DNA from: CBDBGD01 sp965205235
GTDB taxonomy: Bacteria; Chloroflexota; Dehalococcoidia; Lucifugimonadales; UBA1127
NCBI GenBank assembly: GCA_965205235.1
Contig: CBDBGD010000001.1
Span: 62,001-126,000 of the forward strand
Length of the DNA stretch: 64,000 nt
Direction: 5' to 3'
Position numbers and translations under genes: made by a program. A model generated the notes under the pieces. It saw nothing but the letters and a program-made list of their open reading frames with translations, had not been told where the DNA came from and made no database searches. Below, piece after piece: positions 9,028 to 17,374 of the stretch (the first letter of the stretch is position 1; every line of letters starts with the position of its first letter).

Positions 9028-9061
9028 CCCCTCACCCTAACCCTCTCCCTCCAGGGAGAGG
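9028..9061 (+). repeat. Intergenic repeat with hairpin
   Basis: A pyrimidine-rich stretch of the CCCTCACCCTAACCCTC type is followed by a 9-bp perfect hairpin (9042-9050 with 9053-9061, 2-base loop). This kind of element recurs in intergenic DNA of many GC-rich bacteria. It lies between the divergent flavin reductase and selB genes. Confidence 0.5.
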
Positions 9062-9124
9062 GGATGCGGGGCGCCCTTCGAAGGTTTCAGGGCGAGCGGG
9101 TTCCTTCCACGGCCCACCCTGCTC

Positions 9125-9133
9125 TGGTATGCT
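9125..9133 (+). promoter_or_regulatory. Extended -10 promoter for selB
   Basis: TGGTATGCT fits an extended -10 element (TGnTATnnT). The -35 position, 17 bases upstream, is TTCCAC, a poor match. The start would be near 9140, about 20 bases before the selB ATG. Confidence 0.4.
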
Positions 9134-9160
9134 TTTTCGCAGCCCCCTTCAGGCGAGAAG

Positions 9161-11032
9161 ATGTACGTCGTCGGTACCGCCGGACACGTTGACCACGGCA
9201 AGTCGAGCCTCGTGCGCGCGCTGACGGGCATCGACCCCGACCGGCTCCAGGAGGAGAAGCGTCGGGAGATGACCATCGACCTGGGCTTTGCGTGGCTGAC
9301 GCTCCCCAGCGGACGCGAGGTCAGCATCGTCGACGTGCCCGGCCACGAGCGGTTCATCAAAAACATGCTGGCCGGTGTGGGCGGCGTCGACCTCGCCCTC
9401 CTCGTCGTCGCCGCCGACGAGTCGGTCATGCCGCAGACCCGGGAGCACCTGGCCATCCTGGACCTCATCGAGGTCACCAAGGGTGTCGTCGCCCTGACCA
9501 AGGCCGACCTGGTGGAGGAGGAGTGGCTTCAAATTGCCGCCGAGGAGGTGGCCGAGACGCTGGAAGGGAGCGCGCTTGAGGGCGTCGGCATCCTGCCCGT
9601 CTCCGCCTTCACCGGCCAGGGCCTCGACGAGCTCAAGGGAGAGCTCGACCGGCTGCTGGAGGAGACGCCCCCGCCGCGCGACGTTGGCCGCCCGCGCCTC
9701 TCCGTCGACCGGGCCTTCGCCATGGCAGGCTTCGGGGCCGTGGTCACCGGGACGCTACTCGACGGCGCGCTGGCCGTGGGGCAGGAGGTGGAGCTGGCGC
9801 CCTCGGGCCGGCGGGGCCGCGTGCGCGGCCTCCAGACGCACCAGCGCCGCATCGACAGCGCCGAGCCCGGCAGCCGCGTGGCCGTCAACCTGTCCGGCGT
9901 GAGCCACACGCAGGTGCAGCGCGGCGAGGTGCTCACGCTGCCCGGGTGGCTGCGCTCCACCCGGCAGGTGGACGTCTTCCTGCGCTCGCCCCGATGGGCC
10001 CCGCACCCGCTGAAGCACAACGCCGGGGTGACGTTCCACGCCGGCGCAAGCGAGACCGCCGCCCGTGTCCGCCTGCTGGAGGCCCCGGTACTAAAGCCGG
10101 GCGAGGAGGGTTGGGCGCAGGTGCACCTGGAGCAGCGTCTGCCGCTGGTGAAGGGCGACACCTTCGTCGTGCGATCTCCGCTGGGCACGCTGGGCGGCGG
10201 CCGCATCGTCGATCCGGCCCCCCGGCGGCACCGACGCGGCCAGCCCGCCGTCCTCCAACGCCTGGAAGCCCTGGAGCGCGGCTCACCCCGCGAGGCCCTG
10301 CTGCAGGCGCTGCCGCCCCGCGAACCGCTCGACCTGCGCACGCTCGTCGAGCGCGTCGGACTCACGGAAGAGCAGGTCCGCGGCGAGTTGGCGCCTCTGC
10401 TGGAAGAGGGACTGGTATTGGCCATCGGGAGCAACGCCCTGGACCGAGGCACGGCGCTCTACTCGGCGGCGGCCTGGAGGCACCTCAGTGACAGGGCTGC
10501 ACAGGCCCTGCGGGAGCACCATCGCGACCACCCTCTCCGGCCGGGCCTTCCGCGGGAGGAGCTGCGGAGCAGGCTGGGGTTGCCGTCCGCGGCGTTCGCC
10601 CACGTCCTCGCCGAGCTCGCGGCGCAGGGCGTCCTGGTCGAGGATGGCGCGCTGGTGCGAGCGCCCGACCACGAAGTCCGCTTGGCCCCGGAGCAGGAGC
10701 GAGCGGCGTCGGCATACCTCCGGGCGCTGGAGACGCAGCCCTACTCGCCGCCCACGGACAGCAAGCCCGACTCGGAGCTTCTGTCGGTCCTGGCCTCGCA
10801 GGGCAAGGTCGTGCGGGTCAGCGCCGACATCGTCTTCGCCAGCGGCGCATACGCGCAGATGGTAGAGCGCATCGTCGAGCGCCTCGACGACTCCGGGCGA
10901 ATCACCGTTGCCGACGTCCGGGACATGTTCGGCGCGTCCCGCAAGTACGCCCTCCCGCTGCTCGAATACCTCGACCAGCAGCGCATCACCCGCCGCGTCG
11001 GCGACGAGCGGGTGCTGGTGAAGCGACCGTGA
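9161..11032 (+). CDS. selB: Selenocysteine-specific elongation factor SelB
   Basis: A 623-residue GTPase that delivers Sec-tRNA to UGA codons with a SECIS hairpin. The N-terminus shows the GTPase motifs GHVDHGKSS, DVPGHERFIKNM and TKAD, then the EF-Tu-like domains 2 and 3 (FAMAGFGAVVTGT). The C-terminal 270 residues form a string of winged-helix modules that bind SECIS RNA. No selA, selD or selC gene is visible in this window. The stop overlaps the nurA-like start by four bases (GTGA), an odd operon partner. Confidence 0.9.
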   Translation: MYVVGTAGHVDHGKSSLVRALTGIDPDRLQEEKRREMTIDLGFAWLTLPSGREVSIVDVPGHERFIKNMLAGVGGVDLALLVVAADESVMPQTREHLAILDLIEVTKGVVALTKADLVEEEWLQIAAEEVAETLEGSALEGVGILPVSAFTGQGLDELKGELDRLLEETPPPRDVGRPRLSVDRAFAMAGFGAVVTGTLLDGALAVGQEVELAPSGRRGRVRGLQTHQRRIDSAEPGSRVAVNLSGVSHTQVQRGEVLTLPGWLRSTRQVDVFLRSPRWAPHPLKHNAGVTFHAGASETAARVRLLEAPVLKPGEEGWAQVHLEQRLPLVKGDTFVVRSPLGTLGGGRIVDPAPRRHRRGQPAVLQRLEALERGSPREALLQALPPREPLDLRTLVERVGLTEEQVRGELAPLLEEGLVLAIGSNALDRGTALYSAAAWRHLSDRAAQALREHHRDHPLRPGLPREELRSRLGLPSAAFAHVLAELAAQGVLVEDGALVRAPDHEVRLAPEQERAASAYLRALETQPYSPPTDSKPDSELLSVLASQGKVVRVSADIVFASGAYAQMVERIVERLDDSGRITVADVRDMFGASRKYALPLLEYLDQQRITRRVGDERVLVKRP

Positions 11033-12261
11033 GCCTCGACCTCGTCGCGGCGATGGCGCAGATCGAGGCGCTGGCGGACCGCATGCGTGTCGCGCAGGCC
11101 GACCGCGCGGCGCGACTGGCCGAGGCCAGGGCCGCTCTGCGACGGTCGACAGCGTACACGCTGAAGGAGCGCGCCGGCGAGTCGCAGGGCCGCTTCGTGT
11201 TCCCCTACGCCGACCCTCTGGAGGACCCGCACGAACGCCACGCCCGTCCCGACGTTCCGACCGACTACAGCGTCATCGCCGCCGACGGCTCGCATATCGA
11301 CGTGGACCGCCACCTTCCCGTGCGCTGCTTCCTCATCAACATCGGCCTGTGCCGGCTGGTCTACGGCGCCGAGCCCGGCGCAAACCTCGACCACAGCGCC
11401 CGCCTGTACACGGAGCCGCAGGAGCTATCCATCACCGACCCGGAGTCGCCCCTGAACAGCTATGCACTGGAGGGGCCGTTGCTGGGCATCAAGCGCACCG
11501 TCGACGAGGTCGCCGCGCTGGCCGACGCCGTCGAGAAGGCGCCGTCGGACCTCCCGCTCCTGCTGCTGGTCGATGGATCGCTGGTGCTGTGGCCGCTGGG
11601 CGGTGAGGGCCCACCGCCCGGCCGCTTCCCCGACTACGTTCGCAGGGCGCTGCTGGACGAGGGCTTCCTGCGGTCGATGGAAAGGCTGCGGCAGGCCGCC
11701 ATGCGGCGTACGATTGCTGTGGCAGCGTACATCAGCCTGCCCGGCAGCCGGGAGGTGGCCGGGGGCCTGCGGCTGGCGCTGTGCCCCCACGATCCCGTCG
11801 GCGACTGCGGGCGTCACTGCCGGGTCATCGCAGCGGGGCAGCGGGGGTGTGACACCGTGCACGGCTTCGCCGACCGCGATCTCTACGCCGACACCCTCGC
11901 GCCGGGCGAGCGCACCGCTGTCTTCGGCTCCCGGGCCGCCGTCGTCCGCGACCACTACGGCGACCACCATCGGATACGCTTCTTCTACATCAACGTCGGA
12001 GAGGAGATCGGCAGGGTGGAGGTCCCGGCGTGGGTCGCCGACGACCCACAGATGGTCGACCTGGCCCACGCCCTGGTCTGGGAGCAGTGCCGCCTGGGCG
12101 ACGGCTACCCCGTCGCCCTCCAGGAGGCCCACGAGCAGGCGGTCCTCAGCGGCGCCGACCGCGAGGGTTTCCGCCACGTGCTGGAGCTGGCCCTGGAGGG
12201 CCAACGCCTGCCCGTGTTCACGTCAGAGAAGCAGCGCTCGAAGCGGCTGCGGGGGGTGTAG
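11029..12261 (+). CDS. nurA: NurA-domain 5'-3' nuclease
   Basis: A 410-residue protein with the NurA nuclease fold, which works with the HerA hexamer in resecting DNA ends. Acidic metal-binding stations are visible in VIAADGSHIDVDR near residue 83 and LLLVDGSLVLWPL near residue 180, with conserved AYISLPGSREV and a C-terminal YPVALQEAHEQAVLSGADR block. It starts with GTG, overlapping selB, and is followed at once by an unknown gene and herA. The order nurA - unknown - herA supports the assignment. Confidence 0.85.
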   Translation: MSLDLVAAMAQIEALADRMRVAQADRAARLAEARAALRRSTAYTLKERAGESQGRFVFPYADPLEDPHERHARPDVPTDYSVIAADGSHIDVDRHLPVRCFLINIGLCRLVYGAEPGANLDHSARLYTEPQELSITDPESPLNSYALEGPLLGIKRTVDEVAALADAVEKAPSDLPLLLLVDGSLVLWPLGGEGPPPGRFPDYVRRALLDEGFLRSMERLRQAAMRRTIAVAAYISLPGSREVAGGLRLALCPHDPVGDCGRHCRVIAAGQRGCDTVHGFADRDLYADTLAPGERTAVFGSRAAVVRDHYGDHHRIRFFYINVGEEIGRVEVPAWVADDPQMVDLAHALVWEQCRLGDGYPVALQEAHEQAVLSGADREGFRHVLELALEGQRLPVFTSEKQRSKRLRGV

Positions 12262-12855
12262 ATGTCGATGGTCGAACGAGGCGAGCGCGTCGCCGAGGTC
12301 GTGGAAGCGGCGTCGGCGGCGTTCGTCGCCCAGTGCTACGCGCTGGACGGGGCGCCGCCGCTGGGCGCGCTGGTGCGCACGGGCGACCCGCCGACCTACG
12401 GCGTGGTCTGCAACGTCGAGAGCGGCCCGCTGGACGCCGGTCGGCGCGTGACAGCCCGCGGCCACGGCGAGGAGAGCGAGGAGGCCCTGTACCGCAGCAA
12501 CCCTCAGCTCGAGCGGCTGCTGGTGACGCGGCTGGAGGCGCGCATCGTCGGCTACGACCGCGAGGGCGACACGCGCCAGGGTTTGCCGTCGCTGCCGCCG
12601 CGACTGCACGCTTTCGTCTATCTCTGCACGCCGGGCGAGGTCCGGGCCTTCACCCGCTCGTTCGACTTCCTCCACCTGCTGGCCGCCGCACCCTCCGCCG
12701 CGGGCGACGAGGTCGTAACGGCCTGCCTCCGCAGCGCCGCCGCCGTCCACCCCGACCCGGAGGCGTTCCTGGTCGCGGCGGGGCAGGCGCTGGCGGCGGA
12801 GATGGCCGACGACGTGGGCCGTCTCAACATCCTCCTGCGAGGGTTGCGGCCATGA
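12262..12855 (+). CDS. Unknown protein between nurA and herA
   Basis: A 197-residue protein that I cannot assign to a named family. It is soluble, with no signal peptide or membrane helix. The region YGVVCNVESGPLDAGRRV resembles the short beta-barrel (HAS-barrel-like) modules seen at the start of HerA proteins; the second half is helical and ends NILLRGLRP. Its start directly follows the nurA stop and its stop overlaps the herA start (ATGA), so the three are surely cotranscribed. A role as adaptor or cofactor of the HerA-NurA machine is inference from position. Confidence 0.8.
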   Translation: MSMVERGERVAEVVEAASAAFVAQCYALDGAPPLGALVRTGDPPTYGVVCNVESGPLDAGRRVTARGHGEESEEALYRSNPQLERLLVTRLEARIVGYDREGDTRQGLPSLPPRLHAFVYLCTPGEVRAFTRSFDFLHLLAAAPSAAGDEVVTACLRSAAAVHPDPEAFLVAAGQALAAEMADDVGRLNILLRGLRP

Positions 12856-14576
12856 CGTCGTTCGGGGAGCAGCAGGGGCTCTCGCAGGTGCGTCCGCTCG
12901 GTATTGTCGTCGGCGGGTCGCTGTCGGGCGGCGTCGACGTCAAGCTGGACGCGGGCGCGTCCGTCGAGGAGCTGCAGGCGGGCGCATTCGTCACGATCCA
13001 GGGAGCGCAGCATCGCTTCTTCGGCATGATCAGCGACATCTCGCTCGGCGCGACGGACGCTCGGCTGCGCACCGCACCGCCCGACGTGTCGGACCCGTTC
13101 ATCGCCCGAGTGCTGTCGGGCACGGCGGCGTTCGGCGAGTTCAAGGTGAAGCCGCGCCTGCTGCTGCCCGCCGTCGCGGGCGACGACGGGGAGATCGCGC
13201 CGGCGCGCACCGTGCCGCCGCACTTCGCCCGCGCGATTCGAGCGTCGGAGGCCGACGTCGCGACGGTGTTCGGCAGCGAGGACGGCAGCCACTTCTGGGT
13301 GGGCAGCCCGCTGGACATGGAGACGCGGGTGTGCTTGGACATGGAGACGTTCGTGCAGCGCAGCAACGGCGTGTTCGGCAAGAGCGGCACGGGGAAGAGC
13401 TTCCTCACACGGCTGCTGCTCGCGGGCATCCTGCAGAAGACCAACGCCGTGAGCCTGATATTCGACATGCACAACGACCACGGGTGGGAGGGCCGCGACC
13501 CGGAGCGGGGCCGCACGCCCAAGGGGCTCAAGCAGCTCTTCCCGTCCCGCGTCTCGATCTTCACGCTCGACCCGGCTAGCTCCCGGTCCCGCCGGGTGCC
13601 GTTGGACGGCGAGGTGCGCATCCCGTACAGCGACGTCGAGCCCGAGGACATCGAGTTGCTGGCCTCCACGCTGCGCATCACGCCGCTGGGCGTCCAGGCC
13701 GCGTACCGGCTGCCGCGCTTCCTTGGCGCGAACTGGCTGCAGAGGTTCCTGGCGCTGGAGGAGGACGACGCTTGGGGAGACTCGAACGGGGCCACGGAGA
13801 AGGCGGCGGGAGGTGAGAACGGCGGCGCGCCGTCACCGCAGCAGCGCCTGACGGAGCTTGCCGAGCGCATGAACGAGGCGCCAAGCACCATCATGGCCCT
13901 CCACCGCCGCCTGGAGCGACTGTCGAGGACACCGTACCTCGTGCCGCAGGCGCCGGAGGACCCGCTCAAACGCATGCTCGAATGCCTGGAGCGGGGTGTC
14001 CACGTGGTGCTGGAGTTCGGCGCGCACCGGTCGCTGGCCGACTACGTCCTGGTCGCCAACCTGCTGACGCGGCGCATCCACCAGCGCTACGTGCGCGACG
14101 TGGAGCGGGCCATGGGCGGAGGCGGCGCCGAACCCCGGCCGCTGGTCATCTGCATCGAAGAGGCCCACGCCTTCCTGGACCCGGCGCTGGCGTCGCAGAC
14201 CATCTTCGGGGCCATCGCGCGGGAGATGCGCAAGTACAACGTCACGCTGCTGGTCATCGACCAGCGGCCCAGCGGGATCGACTCGAACGTCATGAGCCAG
14301 ATCGGGACGCGTGTTGTGTACCCGCTCGACGACGACCGCGACATCTCCGCGGTGCTGTCAGGCGCGGCGGAAAGCTCGGAGCTACGCGGCGTGCTCGCGG
14401 GGCTGGAGTCGCGGCAGCAGGCGCTGCTGTTCGGCCATGCGCTGCCGATACCCGTGGTCGTGCGCGTGCGGGAGTACGGCAGCGCCGACTCGTACCGGGA
14501 GCTGACCGGCGTCGGGGCGGGGCAGGGTGCGGCGGACGGGGACGACGAGGAGGACGACCTGTTCGGGCCGGTGTAG
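12852..14576 (+). CDS. herA: HerA-like hexameric DNA translocase
   Basis: A 574-residue FtsK/HerA-class ATPase that pumps DNA in complex with NurA. An N-terminal HAS-barrel (residues 1-100, PLGIVVGGSLSGGVDVKL) is followed by Walker A GKSGTGKS near residue 177, Walker B LVICIEEAHAFL near 430 and a sensor/arginine region around IGTRVVYPLDDDRD. A low-complexity acidic insertion lies near residues 300-330, and the C-terminus is acidic. ATG at 12852 overlaps the upstream stop. A defence role, known for some bacterial HerA systems, is possible but not shown. Confidence 0.9.
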   Translation: MTSFGEQQGLSQVRPLGIVVGGSLSGGVDVKLDAGASVEELQAGAFVTIQGAQHRFFGMISDISLGATDARLRTAPPDVSDPFIARVLSGTAAFGEFKVKPRLLLPAVAGDDGEIAPARTVPPHFARAIRASEADVATVFGSEDGSHFWVGSPLDMETRVCLDMETFVQRSNGVFGKSGTGKSFLTRLLLAGILQKTNAVSLIFDMHNDHGWEGRDPERGRTPKGLKQLFPSRVSIFTLDPASSRSRRVPLDGEVRIPYSDVEPEDIELLASTLRITPLGVQAAYRLPRFLGANWLQRFLALEEDDAWGDSNGATEKAAGGENGGAPSPQQRLTELAERMNEAPSTIMALHRRLERLSRTPYLVPQAPEDPLKRMLECLERGVHVVLEFGAHRSLADYVLVANLLTRRIHQRYVRDVERAMGGGGAEPRPLVICIEEAHAFLDPALASQTIFGAIAREMRKYNVTLLVIDQRPSGIDSNVMSQIGTRVVYPLDDDRDISAVLSGAAESSELRGVLAGLESRQQALLFGHALPIPVVVRVREYGSADSYRELTGVGAGQGAADGDDEEDDLFGPV

Positions 14577-14583
14577 GGGGGGC

Positions 14584-14961
14584 CTACCGGCCTTCGATGC
14601 GGTCCAGGTCTTCGTCGCTCCAGCCCACGTGGTGCGCGATCTCGTGGATGATCGTGGCGCGCACCTCCTCGGCCAGCTCCTCGACGCTGTCGCAGACCGC
14701 CTCCAGCGGATGGTGGAATAGGGAGATGCGGTCGGGCAGGACCATGTTGTAGTAGTCGCGGTCGGTCAGGGGGATGCCCTCGTACAGGCCCAGGAGGCCG
14801 TATCGATTGGGCGTGCCGGTGCTTTCGAGCTGCTCCCGCGACGGCCACGGCTCGACGAACACCTCCACGTTCTCCATCATGTGCTGAACGGCCGCGGGGA
14901 GGTCTTGCATGGCCTCCGCCACCAGCTTGTGGAACTCGCGGCTCGACAGCCGTAGGGGCAT
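14584..14961 (-). CDS. Small zinicin-like metallopeptidase
   Basis: A 125-residue protein with the motif HEIAHHVGWSDEDL near the C-terminus, the HExxHxxGxxD pattern of the zinicin-like metallopeptidase family (PF06262 type). The N-terminal half carries the usual LxFxVEP-like segment (NVEVFVEPWPS) and a GLYEGIPLTDRD block. ATG at 14961 follows GGAGG at good spacing, so the longer upstream frame is rejected. It is convergent with herA and lies 7 bases from it. The substrate is unknown. Confidence 0.85.
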   Translation of the reverse strand: MPLRLSSREFHKLVAEAMQDLPAAVQHMMENVEVFVEPWPSREQLESTGTPNRYGLLGLYEGIPLTDRDYYNMVLPDRISLFHHPLEAVCDSVEELAEEVRATIIHEIAHHVGWSDEDLDRIEGR

Positions 14962-15082
14962 CGGAACCTCCCCGCCTCGCAGCGGCACAAGTATAGCACC
15001 GCGCGCCGCGCACCCGTGCCTTGACGGGCGCAAGCGGCGAGCCTATGCTGAGCCCACCAACGGCTACGCTCGGAGGACGGCT

Positions 15083-15910
15083 ATGGCACGTCTGGTCTTC
15101 GGCACCGGCGCCCACACGTACGACATCCACCCCAGCTTCGGCGAGCTGCCCGCCGGGTGGGAGTGGGGCAACGTGAGCAACGTGGCCTGCGACTCCAAGG
15201 ACCGCGTCTATGCCTTCCAGCGCAAGGACCCGCCCATCGTCATCTTCGACAGCGAAGGGCGCTACCTCGACAGCTGGGGCAACGGTGAGATGCTGGACGC
15301 GCACGGCATCTTCATCGGCGAGGAGGACAACGTCTACCTGCTGGACCGCGACGCTCACGAGATGCTCAAGTACACGAGCGACGGCAAGCTGCTCCTTCGC
15401 ATCGGCACCAGGGGGCGGGCGCACCTGCAGGGCCCGTTCAACCACCCCGCGGACGTGGCGGTTGCGCCCAACGGCGACATCTTCATCGCCGACGGCTACG
15501 GCAACTCGTCCGTTCACCGCTACACGGCCGACGGGACGCACCTCTTCTCGTGGGGCATCCCCGGCGAGAACGACGGCGAGTTCTCGACACCGCACGGGAT
15601 GTGGGTCGACGCCCGTAGCCGTGTCTACGTCTGCGACCGCGAGAACAACTGCATCCAGATCTTCGACGCCGAAGGTGGGTACATCACCTCCTGGCCAGGC
15701 CTGTACCACCCCATGGACATGTGGGAAGACAGCGAGGGCGCCTTCTACGTGAGCGACCAGACCTCGCGGGTCACCGTCTTCGATCCGGAGGGGAACATCA
15801 TCGCCCGCAGCCGTGCGCCGGACGCCGGCCACGGCATCTACGGCGACTCGAAGGGCAACCTCTACCTTGCGGCGGCGTGGCGCGGGATCGCCAAGATGGC
15901 GCGGCGGTAG
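15083..15910 (+). CDS. NHL-repeat beta-propeller protein
   Basis: A 275-residue protein made of about six NHL blades, with repeated units such as DVAVAPNGDIFIADGYGN, GMWVDARSRVYVCDRENN and MWEDSEGAFYVSDQTS. No signal peptide is evident. ATG at 15083 follows GGAGG. The fold is like the lyase domain of peptidyl-alpha-hydroxyglycine lyases, and such genes are often annotated so, but no catalytic assignment can be made here. It is separated from its neighbours and convergent with nfo. Confidence 0.85.
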   Translation: MARLVFGTGAHTYDIHPSFGELPAGWEWGNVSNVACDSKDRVYAFQRKDPPIVIFDSEGRYLDSWGNGEMLDAHGIFIGEEDNVYLLDRDAHEMLKYTSDGKLLLRIGTRGRAHLQGPFNHPADVAVAPNGDIFIADGYGNSSVHRYTADGTHLFSWGIPGENDGEFSTPHGMWVDARSRVYVCDRENNCIQIFDAEGGYITSWPGLYHPMDMWEDSEGAFYVSDQTSRVTVFDPEGNIIARSRAPDAGHGIYGDSKGNLYLAAAWRGIAKMARR

Positions 15911-15927
15911 GGGGCGCGGGCTAGTCC

Positions 15928-16782
15928 CTAACCGCCCGTCACCCGTTCGCGGATCTCCTTGAGGCGCTGCACGTTGGGGACGTCCGGGCCTTTGCGCTCG
16001 TCTCCGGGCACTTCCAGGAGGAAGGGCACGTCCCGGAAGGCGGGGTGCGCCATGATCAGCTCGAAGCCCTCCAAGCCGATGTTGCCCTGGCCGATGTTCT
16101 CGTGGCGGTCCACGCCGCCGCCGAAGGGGATTTTCGAGTCGTTGGCGTGGACGGCGACCAGGTGCTCGAAGCCGATCTCCCGGTCGAACTCGTCCATGGT
16201 GCGCTCCAGCCCCTCGCGGGAGGCAACGTCGTAGCCGGCGGCGTACGAATGTTGGGTGTCGAGGCAGACCTTGACGCGCGGGCTGGCCAGCGCCGCCATG
16301 ATTCGACCGATATCGCCGAAGCTCGCCCCGATCTGGTTGCCCATGCCGGCGCAGTTCTCGATGATGAGCTGCGTGTCCTCCGGGCTCTCCGCCAGGACCT
16401 GGGCAAGGCGCGCCACCGTCTCGTCGAAGACGGCCTCCAGCCCGGCGCCCTTGTGGCTGCCGGAGTGGAAGATGACGCCCTGTGCACCGATCATCGAGGC
16501 GACGTTGAGGTAGTTGACAAGGGCGGCGCGGGAGCGGTCCAGGTTCTCCGGCTGCGGGCTTCCCAGGTTCACCAGGTAGATGCCGTGGAGAAAGTTCGGG
16601 CCCACGTCCGCCTTCTCCGCCTTCTCTCGGAAGGCGAGGACGTTGTCCTCCGGCGGCGGCTTGAAGCGCCAGCTCTGCGGGCCGGAGGCGAAGATCTGGA
16701 CGCACTCGGCGCCGATCTCCACGGCGCGGTCGATGGCCTTTTCGATGCCCCCGGATGCGGAGACGTGGGCCCCGATTCGCAT
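15928..16782 (-). CDS. nfo: Endonuclease IV (AP endonuclease)
   Basis: A 284-residue TIM-barrel repair enzyme that cleaves abasic sites using three zinc ions. It opens MRIGAHVSASGGIEKAI and shows the family signatures GSHKGAG, ENCAGMGNQIG, CLDTQHSYAAGYD, HANDSKIPFGGGVDRHENIG and FLLEVPGDE, which carry the metal-binding His, Glu and Asp residues. ATG at 16782 follows GGGAG and matches the normal N-terminus. It lies 22 bases after an EVE-domain gene, with which it is probably cotranscribed. Confidence 0.95.
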   Translation of the reverse strand: MRIGAHVSASGGIEKAIDRAVEIGAECVQIFASGPQSWRFKPPPEDNVLAFREKAEKADVGPNFLHGIYLVNLGSPQPENLDRSRAALVNYLNVASMIGAQGVIFHSGSHKGAGLEAVFDETVARLAQVLAESPEDTQLIIENCAGMGNQIGASFGDIGRIMAALASPRVKVCLDTQHSYAAGYDVASREGLERTMDEFDREIGFEHLVAVHANDSKIPFGGGVDRHENIGQGNIGLEGFELIMAHPAFRDVPFLLEVPGDERKGPDVPNVQRLKEIRERVTGG

Positions 16783-16804
16783 GACGCTCCCTTCCCGGCC
16801 GGCG

Positions 16805-17275
16805 CTAGCTCCCGCCAACCCCAAGCCGAACGACGATGTCCCACTCGGTCTCGGTTACGGGCTGGATGGACAGGCGGGATCCGCGGCGCAGCAGCATCAT
16901 GTCCTCCAGGCCCGGCGTGTCCCTCAGCGTCTCTCGGGTCACGGGGTCGGGAAACTGCTGGTCGGGCTTGATGTCGACCATGTACCAGATGGGGCTGTCC
17001 GGCGTGCTCTTGGGGTCGGGGTGGTCGGAGGCGGGGTCCCAGGCCGTGTGGTCGGGGTAGCCCGCCCGGACGACCACCGCCGTCCCCATGACTGCCAGTG
17101 GCGTGGTGCTGCTGTGGTAGAAGAGGACGCCATCGCCCTCCTGTATCTGGTCGCGGAGGAAGTTCCGGGCCTGGAAGTTACGAACGCCGTCCCACTCGGC
17201 CACCTGATCGCGGAGCAGGTCGGCGTAGGAGTAGGCGCCGGGCTCCGACTTGAACAGCCAGTATCGACGCGACAT
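16805..17275 (-). CDS. EVE-domain protein
   Basis: A 156-residue single EVE domain, related to the PUA fold and to reader domains for modified bases. It shows YWLFKSEPGAYSYADLL, WDGVRNFQARNFLRDQIQEGD, VLFYHSS, and the WYMVDIKP block. ATG at 17275 has GGAGG upstream. The gene heads a short unit with nfo. Members of this family have been tied to modified cytosine or thymine and to RNA editing, so a link with base repair is plausible but inferred. Confidence 0.88.
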   Translation of the reverse strand: MSRRYWLFKSEPGAYSYADLLRDQVAEWDGVRNFQARNFLRDQIQEGDGVLFYHSSTTPLAVMGTAVVVRAGYPDHTAWDPASDHPDPKSTPDSPIWYMVDIKPDQQFPDPVTRETLRDTPGLEDMMLLRRGSRLSIQPVTETEWDIVVRLGVGGS

Positions 17276-17316
17276 GGCTCCTCCTTCGGTCTGACTAGCC
17301 GGGGTAAGGCGCTCCA

Positions 17317-17324
17317 ATTATAGT
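17317..17324. promoter_or_regulatory. Overlapping divergent -10 elements (EVE gene / alcohol dehydrogenase)
   Basis: On the minus strand 17322-17317 reads TATAAT, which would start the EVE-nfo transcript near 17310. On the plus strand 17319-17324 reads TATAGT, facing the alcohol dehydrogenase. Neither has a good -35. The two -10 boxes overlap, so the two units may compete. Confidence 0.4.
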
Positions 17325-17374
17325 GGACGCGCGCCCAGGAGGACATTGCCGGTGAAACAGCCTGGAGAAGTACC

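Noticed and set aside
14087..16705. 872-codon minus-strand frame across herA, the protease gene and the NHL gene
   Set aside because: It crosses several real genes on both strands and matches no fold; it is a codon-bias shadow.
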